64,000 nucleotides of DNA from Micromonospora sp. DSM 45708 (GTDB lineage: Bacteria; Actinomycetota; Actinomycetes; Mycobacteriales; Micromonosporaceae). Position 1 is the first letter of the stretch; every line of letters starts with the position of its first letter. This document shows positions 9,728 through 19,881 of the stretch, one piece after another. The notes beneath the pieces are model-generated. The model saw only the letters and a list, made by a program, of their open reading frames with translations, ran no database searches and was not told where the DNA came from. Both the position numbers and the translations under genes were made by a program. The DNA lies in assembly GCF_039566955.1 (NCBI RefSeq), contig NZ_CP154796.1, forward strand, positions 1,488,001-1,552,000, written 5' to 3'.

Positions 9728-10303
9728 ATGGAACAACCCACCGTGCGCCAGGTCACCGACTCGCGCGTGCTCGCCGCACTCGCCCATCCGCTGCGCCGCC
9801 GCCTCATGGACGTGCTCAAGGTGTACGGCCCGTGCACCGTGGGCCTGCTCGCCGAGCGCACCGACCAGGCGCCGGCGAACGTCAGTCACCACCTGAAGGT
9901 GCTGGCCGCCGCCGACCTGCTGGTCGAGGCGCCCGAGCTGGCCCGCGACCGGCGGGAACGCTGGTGGAAGCTGCGGAGCAGAGGCGTGCGGTGGTCCGAT
10001 GCCGACTTCGACGACGACCCGTCCACCCGGGTCGTGGCCGACGCGGCCGGCTCGCTCAACCTGGAGCGGCACACCGCCCTGGTGCGCGCCTGGCACGCCG
10101 CCGCCGACGAGACGCACGCCGCCTGGGGCGACGCGCCGTTCAGCACCGACCACTGGCTGCACCTGACCCCGGACGAGCTGGCCGAGCTGAGCCGCGAGGT
10201 GATCGCGCTGTTCACCCGCTGGGCCGACCGTCCCGTCCCCGACGACGGGCAGCGCCGCGAGCCGGTCTTCGTGTTCACCCACGGCGTCCCGGCCCGGCCG
10301 TGA
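9728..10303 (+). CDS. ArsR-type winged-helix transcriptional regulator
   Basis: Encodes 191 aa. The N-terminal winged helix (about 5-85) has LAALAHPLRRRLMDVL, the recognition helix region QAPANVSHHLKVLAAADLL, and a wing with RERWWKLRSRG. The C-terminal half (about 100-190) is helical and lacks the cysteine metal sites of classical ArsR/SmtB, so it probably senses a drug or another small molecule. Its stop overlaps the GTG of the MFS gene (GTGA), so the two are translationally coupled and the regulator probably controls the exporter. Confidence 0.92.
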   Translation: MEQPTVRQVTDSRVLAALAHPLRRRLMDVLKVYGPCTVGLLAERTDQAPANVSHHLKVLAAADLLVEAPELARDRRERWWKLRSRGVRWSDADFDDDPSTRVVADAAGSLNLERHTALVRAWHAAADETHAAWGDAPFSTDHWLHLTPDELAELSREVIALFTRWADRPVPDDGQRREPVFVFTHGVPARP

Positions 10304-11577
10304 CCGCCCCGACCGGCGTCCCCGCGCCGCCCGTGGTCGCGCCGCCCGGCGGCCTGTTCCGGCACCGCGACTTCCGGCTGCTCTGGACCGGCCACACCAT
10401 CAGCGCCGTGGGCAGCAACATGACCGCCGTGGCGTTGCCGCTGGTCGCCGTGGCGGTGCTCGACGCCAGCACGTTCCAGGTGGCGGTGCTGACCGCCGCG
10501 GCCTGGCTGCCCTGGCTGCTGGCCGGCCTGCCGGTCGGGGCGTGGGTCGACCGGGTCCGCCGCCGCCCCGTGATGATCGCCGCCGACCTGGTCGCCGCCG
10601 CGTTGTTCGCCGGCGTCCCGGTCGCCGCGCTGCTCGACCTGCTCACCGTCGGGCAACTGGTGGTGGTGGCGCTCGGCGCCGGCCTGGCCCGGGTCTTCTT
10701 CGAGACCGCCGACCAGGTCTACCTGCCCACCCTGCTGCCGCCCGAGCAGGTGCCGCCGGCAAACGCCCGGCTGCACGCCACCCAGACCGCGAGCTACCTG
10801 CTCGGACCGGGGCTGGCCGGGCTGATCGCCCAGCTCGCCGGCGCGGTGACCGCGGTGGCGCTGGACGCGGTGAGCTTCCTGGCGTCCGCACTGTGCCTGC
10901 ACCGCATCCGCGCGGTCGAGCCCCGCCCGCGCCGGGCCGCCGGACCGGTGTCCATGCGCCGGGAGGTGGCCGACGGGCTGCGCTTCGTCGCCCGGGATCC
11001 GTACCTGCGGGTGCTGACCGTCTTCGGCGCGGCGAGCAACATCGGGCTCACCGGCTACCAGGCGCTGCTGGTGGTCTTCCTGGTCCGTTCGGCCGGCCTG
11101 CCGGCCGGCCTGGTCGGCCTCCTGATCGGCCTGGCCAGCCTCGGCGGGGTCGTCGGCGCGGCGCTGGCCGCCCGGCTGGCCCGGCGGCTCGGCACCGCCC
11201 GCGCACTGCTGCTCGCCGGCGCGCTCACCGGACCGCCCGCGCTGCTGATCCCGCTCGCCGGCCCCGGCGCGCGGGTGGCCTGGCTGGTGCTCGGCGGCGT
11301 GCTGGTGAGCCTGGGCGTCGCGATCGGCAACGTGGTCAAGGGCAGCTTCCGGCAGACGTACACGCCGCACCGGCTGCTCGGCCGCGTCACCGTGAGCATG
11401 CACCTGCTCAACTACGGCACCATCCCGCTCGCCGCGCTGCTGGCCGGCGTGCTGGGCGCCACCTGGGGACCGGGCGGCGGGATCCGGCTGATGACCGCCT
11501 GGCTGGCGCTCACCCCGGTGATCCTGCTGATCGGGCCGCTACGCCGGCACCGTGAGCTGCCGGCGGCACCCGCCTGA
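10300..11577 (+). CDS. Major facilitator superfamily exporter
   Basis: Encodes 425 aa with about 12 membrane segments. The N-terminus reads LFRHRDFRLLWTGHTISAVG, a common start of actinomycete drug-efflux MFS proteins; the loop between helices 2 and 3 has GAWVDRVRRRPVMI (MFS motif A), and ATQTASYLLGPGLAG resembles motif C of antiporters. It starts at a GTG overlapping the regulator stop by 4 nt. A small-molecule exporter controlled by the ArsR-type protein is likely; the substrate is unknown. Confidence 0.92.
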   Translation: MTAPTGVPAPPVVAPPGGLFRHRDFRLLWTGHTISAVGSNMTAVALPLVAVAVLDASTFQVAVLTAAAWLPWLLAGLPVGAWVDRVRRRPVMIAADLVAAALFAGVPVAALLDLLTVGQLVVVALGAGLARVFFETADQVYLPTLLPPEQVPPANARLHATQTASYLLGPGLAGLIAQLAGAVTAVALDAVSFLASALCLHRIRAVEPRPRRAAGPVSMRREVADGLRFVARDPYLRVLTVFGAASNIGLTGYQALLVVFLVRSAGLPAGLVGLLIGLASLGGVVGAALAARLARRLGTARALLLAGALTGPPALLIPLAGPGARVAWLVLGGVLVSLGVAIGNVVKGSFRQTYTPHRLLGRVTVSMHLLNYGTIPLAALLAGVLGATWGPGGGIRLMTAWLALTPVILLIGPLRRHRELPAAPA

Positions 11578-11588
11578 CGACGCGCTGC

Positions 11589-11615
11589 GGCGGCGGTCGG
11601 AGCCCGACCGCCGCC
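11589..11615. terminator. Bidirectional hairpin between the MFS and cold-shock genes
   Basis: Perfect 12-bp stem (GGCGGCGGTCGG, loop AGC, complement to 11615), placed 11 bp after the MFS stop and 12 bp from the cold-shock stop. Confidence 0.75.
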
Positions 11616-11627
11616 ACCGGCACTACG

Positions 11628-11831
11628 TCACATCGGACGGACGTTGTCCGCCTGCGGGCCCTTCTGGCCCTGCGTCACCTCGAACTCGACCTTCTGGCCC
11701 TCGTTCAGCTCGCGGTAGCCACCGCTCTGGATGGCCGAGTAGTGGACGAACACGTCCGGGCCTCCGCCGTCCTGCTCGATGAAGCCGAAGCCCTTTTCCG
11801 AGTTGAACCACTTGACCGTGCCGGTTGCCAT
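11628..11831 (-). CDS. cspA: Cold-shock domain RNA chaperone
   Basis: Encodes 67 aa, a complete single CSD. It starts [20 protein letters not shown], which contains RNP1 (KGFGFIE), followed by VFVHYSAI (RNP2) and the usual [17 protein letters not shown] end. It binds single-stranded RNA and DNA. The ATG at 11831 is chosen from family starts and a GGGAGAG just upstream; a longer frame to 11849 adds residues the family lacks. The region upstream up to about 11950 may hold a long 5' leader, as is common for csp genes, but no thermosensor structure was resolved. Confidence 0.95.
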   Translation of the reverse strand: MATGTVKWFNSEKGFGFIEQDGGGPDVFVHYSAIQSGGYRELNEGQKVEFEVTQGQKGPQADNVRPM

Positions 11832-12010
11832 GCGTCTCTCCCTGTTCAATGCGGGTGAGCACCGACCCGCGGTCGGTGATCCCCCCTGTACCTCCTCGAC
11901 AGTAACCGCCCGAACCCGGATCCGCTGGCGGAAGTGCCGGCGTGGCTCGCGAATACCTGCGAACCGGAAATCCTCCCCGACCCGACCCGGGGCACGGCAT
12001 GCTTGCCCGG

Positions 12011-12685
12011 ATGAGTACGACGACGGCGTTGGCCGACCTGGAACGGGAGATCACGGCGCCCGGAAAGGGCCCCGACCGCCTGCGTCTGGTGCCCACGCCG
12101 TTCGTGCCCGAGGTGCGGCTGCACCTGGCCGAGGACGCCATCCTGTGGTGGGCGCGGATGGAGGCCGCCGCCGGGCGGTCGCTCCCGCCGCCGTACTGGG
12201 CCTCGGTCTGGGCCGGTGGGCAGGCGCTGGCCCGGCACCTGCTCGACCATCCCGAACTCGCCGCCGGGCGGCGCGTGCTCGACCTGGGCGCCGGGTCCGG
12301 GCTGGTCGCCATCGCCGCCGCGCTCGCCGGCGCCGACCAGGTGGTCGCCAACGACGTCGACCCGTACGCGGTGGCCGCCGTCACCGTCAACGCGCGGGCG
12401 AACCGGGTCCGGGTGGCCGTCGACAGCGACGACCTGCTCGACGGCGTGGCCGGCGTCGACCTGCTGGTGGCCGGCGACGCCCTCTACGACGCCGGGCTGG
12501 CCGCGCGGGTGCTGCCCTACCTGCGGCGCTGCGCGGACCGGGGCGTCGAGGTGCTGGTCGGCGACCCGGACCGGGGCCACCTGCCGCCGGCCGAGCTGGA
12601 ACTGGTGGCCAGCTACCCGGTGCCCACCACCGAGCCCTCGGTCGACTCCCCGGTACGCCGGGTCCAGGTGCTGCGCCCCCGCTGA
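12011..12685 (+). CDS. Class I methyltransferase, ETF-beta lysine methyltransferase-like
   Basis: Encodes 224 aa. It has [20 protein letters not shown] before motif I ([16 protein letters not shown]), then [10 protein letters not shown] (motif II acid) and [11 protein letters not shown] (motif IV). The PxYWA...VWxGG lead-in is typical of the ETFBKMT/PrmA-like group of protein methyltransferases. The target is unknown. I start at ATG 12011 ([11 protein letters not shown]); an ATG at 11999 is also in frame and neither has a strong ribosome-binding site. Confidence 0.85.
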   Translation: MSTTTALADLEREITAPGKGPDRLRLVPTPFVPEVRLHLAEDAILWWARMEAAAGRSLPPPYWASVWAGGQALARHLLDHPELAAGRRVLDLGAGSGLVAIAAALAGADQVVANDVDPYAVAAVTVNARANRVRVAVDSDDLLDGVAGVDLLVAGDALYDAGLAARVLPYLRRCADRGVEVLVGDPDRGHLPPAELELVASYPVPTTEPSVDSPVRRVQVLRPR

Positions 12686-12761
12686 CCCTCGGGGATCATC
12701 CGGAGACGATCTCCGGGGCGGCTGGGGGTCACGCCCGATGCGCCGGGTGCCCGGCCGGGCA

Positions 12762-12767
12762 TAGCGT
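12762..12767 (+). promoter_or_regulatory. -10 box TAGCGT, leaderless start of the DedA gene
   Basis: TAGCGT is followed by 7 nt and then the ATG at 12775, with no Shine-Dalgarno sequence. Confidence 0.5.
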
Positions 12768-12774
12768 GCCAGGC

Positions 12775-13383
12775 ATGACGGACCTGCTCGCCCAGTTCGG
12801 GCAGCTGCCCACCACCCTGCTGATGGGCCTGCTGGGCGTGGTGATGCTCGCCGACGCCGTACCCCTGCTCGGGGTGCTGGTGCCCGGCGACGCCGCGGTC
12901 CTGGCGGCGGTCGGCGCGGGGCGGCCGGCCGGCGGCGCGGCGACCGTCGCGGCGGTGGTGGCCGGTTGCCTGGCCGGCTGGTCGTTGAGTTTCCTCGCCG
13001 GGCGGCGCTGGGGCGGACGGCTGCGGCACGGCCGGCTGGGCGCCTGGATCGGCGAGTCCCGCTGGGCCGCCGCCGAGACGCTGCTGCTTCGTGGCGGCGG
13101 CCGGATCGTGCTGGTGGCGCCGTTCCTGCCGGTGTTCAACGCGTTGCTGCCGCTGGCCGCCGGCGGGCTGCGCATGCCGTACCGGCGGTTCGTCACCTGC
13201 GCGGCGATCGGCGCGACCGCGTGGGCCGGCCTCTACGTGGCGCTCGGGCTGGCCGCGCGGACGCTGACCGCCCTGCTGCCCGGCGCGCCGGACCCGACGG
13301 TGCTCACCATGACGGTCGGGCTGCTGCTCGCCGGCCCGGTGCTGCTCGGCACCCGGCGCCGGCTGCGCGCGGTGACCGGCTGA
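12775..13383 (+). CDS. DedA/SNARE-associated family membrane protein
   Basis: Encodes 202 aa, a single DedA domain: ADAVPLLGVLVPGDAAVLAA near the N-terminus, a re-entrant region with GGRIVLVAPFLPVFNALLPL and the following GLRMPYRRFV. About five membrane segments. Members move or flip membrane lipids. It is a stand-alone paralogue of the DedA domain at 3164. It converges on the MBL-fold gene. Confidence 0.88.
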   Translation: MTDLLAQFGQLPTTLLMGLLGVVMLADAVPLLGVLVPGDAAVLAAVGAGRPAGGAATVAAVVAGCLAGWSLSFLAGRRWGGRLRHGRLGAWIGESRWAAAETLLLRGGGRIVLVAPFLPVFNALLPLAAGGLRMPYRRFVTCAAIGATAWAGLYVALGLAARTLTALLPGAPDPTVLTMTVGLLLAGPVLLGTRRRLRAVTG

Positions 13384-13387
13384 CCGG

Positions 13388-13424
13388 GCCGGGTCCGGCC
13401 GCCACGGGGGAGGCCGGACCCGGC
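13388..13424. terminator. Bidirectional hairpin between DedA and MBL-fold genes
   Basis: Perfect 13-bp stem (13388-13400 with 13412-13424, GCCGGGTCCGGCC and its complement) and an 11-nt loop, lying between the two stop codons. Confidence 0.75.
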
Positions 13425-13428
13425 GCGG

Positions 13429-14082
13429 TCACCAGCCGCGGGCCCGCCACTGCGGCACGGCCGGCCGCTCGGCGCCGAGCGTGCTGTCCTTGCCGTGACC
13501 CGGGTAGAACCAGGTGTCGTCCGGCAGCCGGTCGAAGAGCTTGGCCTCGACGTCGTCGATGAGCTGGCCGAACCGCTCCGGGTCCTGGTCGGTGTTGCCC
13601 ACCCCGCCGGGGAAAAGTGAGTCCCCGGTCCAAAGATGCGGGGTGCCGGCCGGGTCGCGGTAGAGCAGCGCGATCGAACCCGGGGTGTGCCCGCGCAGGT
13701 GGATCACCTCCAGCGCGCAGTCGCCGACCGCGACGGTGTCGCCCTCGCCCAGCGGCGCGGCGTCGATCGGCAGGCCCTCGGCGTCGTCGGCGTGCACCAG
13801 CGCGCGGGCGCCGGTCTTCGCGACCACCTCCTCCAGCGCGACCCAGTGGTCCATGTGCCGGTGGGTGGTCACCACCGTCGCCAGGCCACCGTCGCCGACC
13901 AGCTCCAGCAGCCGGGGCGCCTCGTTGGCGGCGTCGATGAGCACCTGCTCGCCGGTGCCGCGGCAGCGCAACAGGTAGGCGTTGTTGTCCATCGGGCCCA
14001 CCGACAGTTTGGTCACGGTGAGCCGGTCGAGTTCGCGCACGGCCGGCGGGCCGCCGGGCGTGACGTCTCCGGTGTAGGTCAT
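13429..14082 (-). CDS. MBL-fold metallohydrolase (glyoxalase II-like)
   Basis: Encodes 217 aa. The metal ligands are visible: THRHMDH (HxHxDH), LRGHTPGSIAL, the bridging Asp in WTGDSLFPG, and YPGHGKD near the end. NNAYLLRC and the HTPGS loop match glyoxalase II/YcbL-like thioester hydrolases. I chose ATG 14082 (MTYTGDV); the in-frame ATG at 14100 would overlap the upstream gene. It lies directly downstream of the MDMPI gene on the same strand, and a joint role in thiol-adduct detoxification is possible but unproven. Confidence 0.88.
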   Translation of the reverse strand: MTYTGDVTPGGPPAVRELDRLTVTKLSVGPMDNNAYLLRCRGTGEQVLIDAANEAPRLLELVGDGGLATVVTTHRHMDHWVALEEVVAKTGARALVHADDAEGLPIDAAPLGEGDTVAVGDCALEVIHLRGHTPGSIALLYRDPAGTPHLWTGDSLFPGGVGNTDQDPERFGQLIDDVEAKLFDRLPDDTWFYPGHGKDSTLGAERPAVPQWRARGW

Positions 14083-14090
14083 GACGGGGT

Positions 14091-14807
14091 TCAGATCCAT
14101 TCCGGTGGGTTCGGCAGGGGGCCGTCGGGATCGACGGTGAGCAGCTCGCCCGTGCCCCGGCCGGTCAGCCAGGCGGCGAGTTCCGGCGCGGGGCCGGTGA
14201 TCGTGGGCGCGCCCTCGGGGTCGCCCACGGTGAGTTCGCGTGCGGGGCCGTCGGGACGCAGCACCATGGCCGGCGCGGCCGGATCGTCGGCCAGCCCGGT
14301 CGCCACCTCGTGCAGCAGCCGCTGGGCGAACGCCTCCGGCCAGTCCGTCGGCCGGTAGCCGGCGGCCAGGTCGACGTGGTGCACCTCGACCTCGCGCAGC
14401 CGGGCCCAGACCAGCAGCGCGGCCGGCCACGGGCCGCGCCGGGTCTGCACCATCGCGCCCCACGCCCCGGGCGGCATCTCCGCCACCGCCACGTCGAAGC
14501 GCTGGCCGCTGCGACGCAGGTCGTCCAGCAGGTCGGCCGGGCCACGGCCGGCGCCCGCGTCGATGTCGGCGTTACGCGCCTCGACCGAGGCGTACATCGG
14601 GATCGGCTCGCCGGTGCGCGCGGCGGTGAGCAGGTTGACGAACCCGTCGGCGTTGCGGGCCAGGTGGGTGAGCACGTGCGCGCGGGTCCAGCCCGGCAGC
14701 AGCGACGGCGCCGCGACGTCCGCGGCGGCCAGGCCGGTCACGGTACGCAGCATCCGGTCGTTCGCCTCGGCCAGGTCGCCGGTCAGCAGCAGGGGATCAG
14801 TCGTCAT
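14091..14807 (-). CDS. Maleylpyruvate isomerase-family (DinB-like) mycothiol-dependent protein
   Basis: Encodes 238 aa. The N-terminal four-helix DinB/MDMPI domain shows LPGWTRAHVLTHLARNADGF (first His) and LREVEVHHVDLAAGY (Glu and His), the metal-binding pattern of mycothiol-dependent isomerases and transferases. The C-terminal part (PARELTVGDPEGAPTITG...) is the sterol-carrier-like MDMPI C-domain. Substrate unknown. It is divergent from rsgA and upstream of the MBL-fold gene in an apparent operon. Confidence 0.88.
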   Translation of the reverse strand: MTTDPLLLTGDLAEANDRMLRTVTGLAAADVAAPSLLPGWTRAHVLTHLARNADGFVNLLTAARTGEPIPMYASVEARNADIDAGAGRGPADLLDDLRRSGQRFDVAVAEMPPGAWGAMVQTRRGPWPAALLVWARLREVEVHHVDLAAGYRPTDWPEAFAQRLLHEVATGLADDPAAPAMVLRPDGPARELTVGDPEGAPTITGPAPELAAWLTGRGTGELLTVDPDGPLPNPPEWI

Positions 14808-14815
14808 CGGGTTCG

Positions 14816-14821
14816 ACAGTA
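14816..14821 (-). promoter_or_regulatory. -10 box TACTGT of the MDMPI-family gene
   Basis: On the minus strand TACTGT is followed by 8 nt and the ATG at 14807, again near-leaderless and without a Shine-Dalgarno sequence. Confidence 0.4.
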
Positions 14822-14880
14822 GCGGCCCGGCACGCGCCGCGCCGCCGGGGAAATCGCTTTCGGCGCGTCGCCGCGCGTCC

Positions 14881-14886
14881 TACCGT
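14881..14886 (+). promoter_or_regulatory. -10 candidate TACCGT for the leader ORF-rsgA transcript
   Basis: TACCGT lies about 54 nt before the leader ORF. A small hairpin with an ACGGC stem follows in the predicted 5' UTR. Confidence 0.35.
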
Positions 14887-14939
14887 CGGGGCCGACGGCT
14901 TCGCGCCGTGACGCCGGGAGTCGGAGGGAGGTGGTGCGC

Positions 14940-14987
14940 ATGCCGGTCCCCGCGCGTGTGTCCGCCCTGACCCCACGACCCCGATGA
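14940..14987 (+). CDS. Putative 15-residue leader peptide upstream of rsgA
   Basis: An ATG preceded by a strong ribosome-binding site (GGAGGGAGGTGG) opens a 16-codon frame, MPVPARVSALTPRPR-stop. Its TGA lies 7 nt before the rsgA ATG, so ribosomes ending here could re-initiate on rsgA, whose own ribosome-binding site (GAGGA) is weaker. The peptide is rich in Pro, Arg and Val. Neither translation nor a regulatory role is proven. Confidence 0.45.
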   Translation: MPVPARVSALTPRPR

Positions 14988-14994
14988 GGACGCC

Positions 14995-16074
14995 ATGACC
15001 CTCGACCTGACCGCCCTCGGCTGGGACGCCGACTGGGCGACCCACCTCGACCGACGCTTCGACCACCGACCCGGGCGGGTGGCCCGGGTCGACCGCGGCG
15101 TGTGCACCGTGCTGCGCCCGGAGGGGCCGGTGCGGGCGAGCCTCGGCGGCGGCGTGCTCGCCGCCGCGGCCCGCGACCTGACCACGTTGCCCTGCGCCGG
15201 CGACTGGGTGCTGCTGACCACCTGGCCGGACGGGCCGGTCACCGTGGAGGCGGTGCTGCCGCGCCGCACCGCGCTGGTGCGCCGCACCGCCGGCAAGGAC
15301 GCCAGCGGGCAGGTGCTGGCCGCCAACCTCGACACCGCCGCGGTGGTCGAGCCGGTGCACCCGGCGCCGGACGCCGCCCGGATCGAGCGCCTGCTCTCCC
15401 TCGTCCACTCCTCCGGCGCGGAGCCGCTGGTGGTGCTCACCAAGGCCGACCTGGCCGCCGACCCGGCCGCGGTGGCCCGCCAGCTCGCCGAGCTGGCCCC
15501 CGGGGTGCCGGTGCTGCCGGTCAGCGCCGAGCGCGGCACCGGCCTGGCGCCGCTGCGCCGGCACGTCGCGCCGGGCCGCACGCTGGGCCTGCTCGGGCCC
15601 TCCGGGGCCGGCAAGTCGAGCCTGGTCAACGCGTTGGCCGGCGCGGAGGTGATGCCCACCCAGGCGATCCGCCGCGTCGACGGCAAGGGCCGGCACACCA
15701 CCACCTGGCGGGCGCTGGTGCCGCTGCCGGGTGGGGGCGCGGTGCTGGACACCCCCGGCGTACGGGCGGTCGGCCTGCTGGACGGCGCCGTCGGCCTGGA
15801 CCGGGCGTTCGCCGACATCGCCGAGCTGGCCACCGGCTGCCGGTACGCCGACTGCGCGCACGACGCCGAACCGTCCTGCGCGGTGCGGGACGCGCTGGAC
15901 AGCGGCGAGCTGCCGGCCCGCCGCTGGGAGAGCTGGCGCCGGTTGCAGCGGGAGCTGGCGTACGAGAGCGGGCGTCGCGCGGTCCGGCTGGCCGCCGAGC
16001 GGCGGGGCGGCTGGCGCGGTGGGCGGCGACGCACCGGGCGTCCGGCGGCGCCGCCCGCCCCCGGTGCACTCTGA
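14995..16074 (+). CDS. rsgA: RsgA/YjeQ small ribosomal subunit biogenesis GTPase
   Basis: Encodes 359 aa. An OB-fold domain (about 25-95) is followed by a circularly permuted GTPase with G4 first (VLTKAD, about 148-152), then G1 (GPSGAGKSS, 201-209) and G3 (DTPG, 252-255). A C-terminal zinc-binding segment follows (GCRYADCAHDAEPSC). The order G4-G1-G3 is diagnostic. RsgA checks late 30S subunits. The C-terminal tail is Arg/Gly-rich. Translation is probably coupled to the leader ORF. Confidence 0.95.
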   Translation: MTLDLTALGWDADWATHLDRRFDHRPGRVARVDRGVCTVLRPEGPVRASLGGGVLAAAARDLTTLPCAGDWVLLTTWPDGPVTVEAVLPRRTALVRRTAGKDASGQVLAANLDTAAVVEPVHPAPDAARIERLLSLVHSSGAEPLVVLTKADLAADPAAVARQLAELAPGVPVLPVSAERGTGLAPLRRHVAPGRTLGLLGPSGAGKSSLVNALAGAEVMPTQAIRRVDGKGRHTTTWRALVPLPGGGAVLDTPGVRAVGLLDGAVGLDRAFADIAELATGCRYADCAHDAEPSCAVRDALDSGELPARRWESWRRLQRELAYESGRRAVRLAAERRGGWRGGRRRTGRPAAPPAPGAL

Positions 16075-16229
16075 GCTGGGGGAATGTTCGCGCGCCGGAA
16101 GTTGTCACACCTCGGGGCTAGAGTTGCCGAGGCGCTTTCCCTGCGCCTCGACAGTCTCTGAAAACCACCCAGACCCGGCGTCTGGTGGACAGATCCGCCT
16201 CACATTCTTCTTCCGGGAGCACACGCACC

Positions 16230-19172
<2,943 letters not shown>

Positions 19173-19231
19173 CCGACGCGTCCGCGCGGGGCGGGCCGCA
19201 CCACCGGCCCGTCCGCGCGGATACCCGTTTC

Positions 19232-19260
19232 GTGACGCGCCGGTATGAACCGTGCGTCAC
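19232..19260. repeat. Inverted repeat GTGACGC-N15-GCGTCAC upstream of the Rieske gene
   Basis: Perfect 7-bp arms (19232-19238 and 19254-19260) span a TATGAA-like -10 region in the uvrA-Rieske gap, so this could be an operator or a hairpin in the leader. Confidence 0.4.
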
Positions 19261-19328
19261 CCTGGTGCGTGTACCGCAGTGTGGCCACGGATCATGACCG
19301 GTGGCGACAGCCGAGAGAGAGGCCGGAG

Positions 19329-19814
19329 ATGAGTGACGATCAGGTGCTGACCGGAGCGGTCACCCAGAGCCGACGGGCCCTGCTCGCGGGCGCCGGCGCG
19401 GTCGGGGCGGCCGTGGTGCTCGCGGGCTGCGGCGAGGGCGACGCCACCCCCGGGGCGGCCCCGACCAGCGGCGGGCCGCCCGGCGCCAGCGCCACCGGCG
19501 ACGCCGGCGGCGGCAACCGGGACAGCAGCGGCCCGCTGGCCCGCACCACCGACATCCCGGTCGGCGGCGGCACGGTGTACGCCAGCAAGGGCGTGGTGAT
19601 CACCCAGCCCGAGGCGGGCCAGTTCAAGGGCTTCGACCCGATCTGCACGCACCAGGGCTGCCCGGTGTCGAACGTCGACGGCGGCACCATCAACTGCACG
19701 TGTCACAACAGCCGGTTCTCGATCACCGACGGGTCGGTGAAGCAGGGCCCCGCCACGAAGCCGCTCGCGGCCAAGGAGATCAAGGTCAGCGGCGACCAGA
19801 TCACGCTGGCCTGA
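19329..19814 (+). CDS. Rieske [2Fe-2S] lipoprotein
   Basis: Encodes 161 aa. The N-terminus has [12 protein letters not shown] (Tat-like) and VVLAGC, with Cys34 as the probable lipid-bearing residue. A Gly/Ser/Thr-rich spacer leads to a Rieske fold: CTHQGC (C106, H108) and CTCHNS (C123, H126) are the cluster ligands, with C111 and C125 the expected disulphide. It is probably a membrane-anchored extracytoplasmic electron-transfer protein; no partner is adjacent. The ATG at 19329 follows GGCCGGAG. A perfect hairpin follows the stop. Confidence 0.9.
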   Translation: MSDDQVLTGAVTQSRRALLAGAGAVGAAVVLAGCGEGDATPGAAPTSGGPPGASATGDAGGGNRDSSGPLARTTDIPVGGGTVYASKGVVITQPEAGQFKGFDPICTHQGCPVSNVDGGTINCTCHNSRFSITDGSVKQGPATKPLAAKEIKVSGDQITLA

Positions 19815-19823
19815 CCGCGCGTG

Positions 19824-19851
19824 CCACCCCCGCCCGGCCGGGCGGGGGTGG
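19824..19851 (+). terminator. Perfect 28-bp palindrome after the Rieske gene
   Basis: Arms of 14 bp (CCACCCCCGCCCGG and its complement) with no loop, 9 bp after the stop codon and 30 bp before uvrC. Confidence 0.7.
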
Positions 19852-19869
19852 GGTGTCGGGGGTGCGGAC

Positions 19870-19875
19870 TACGCT
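19870..19875 (+). promoter_or_regulatory. -10 box TACGCT, leaderless start of uvrC
   Basis: TACGCT is followed by TGGCAC and the GTG at 19882; there is no ribosome-binding site. The terminator just upstream also suggests that uvrC has its own promoter. Confidence 0.55.
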
Positions 19876-19881
19876 TGGCAC

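Noticed and set aside
16075..16229. SOS box upstream of uvrA
   Set aside because: Only a half-site (GTTCG near 16086) is present, with no matching CGAAC arm at the right spacing.
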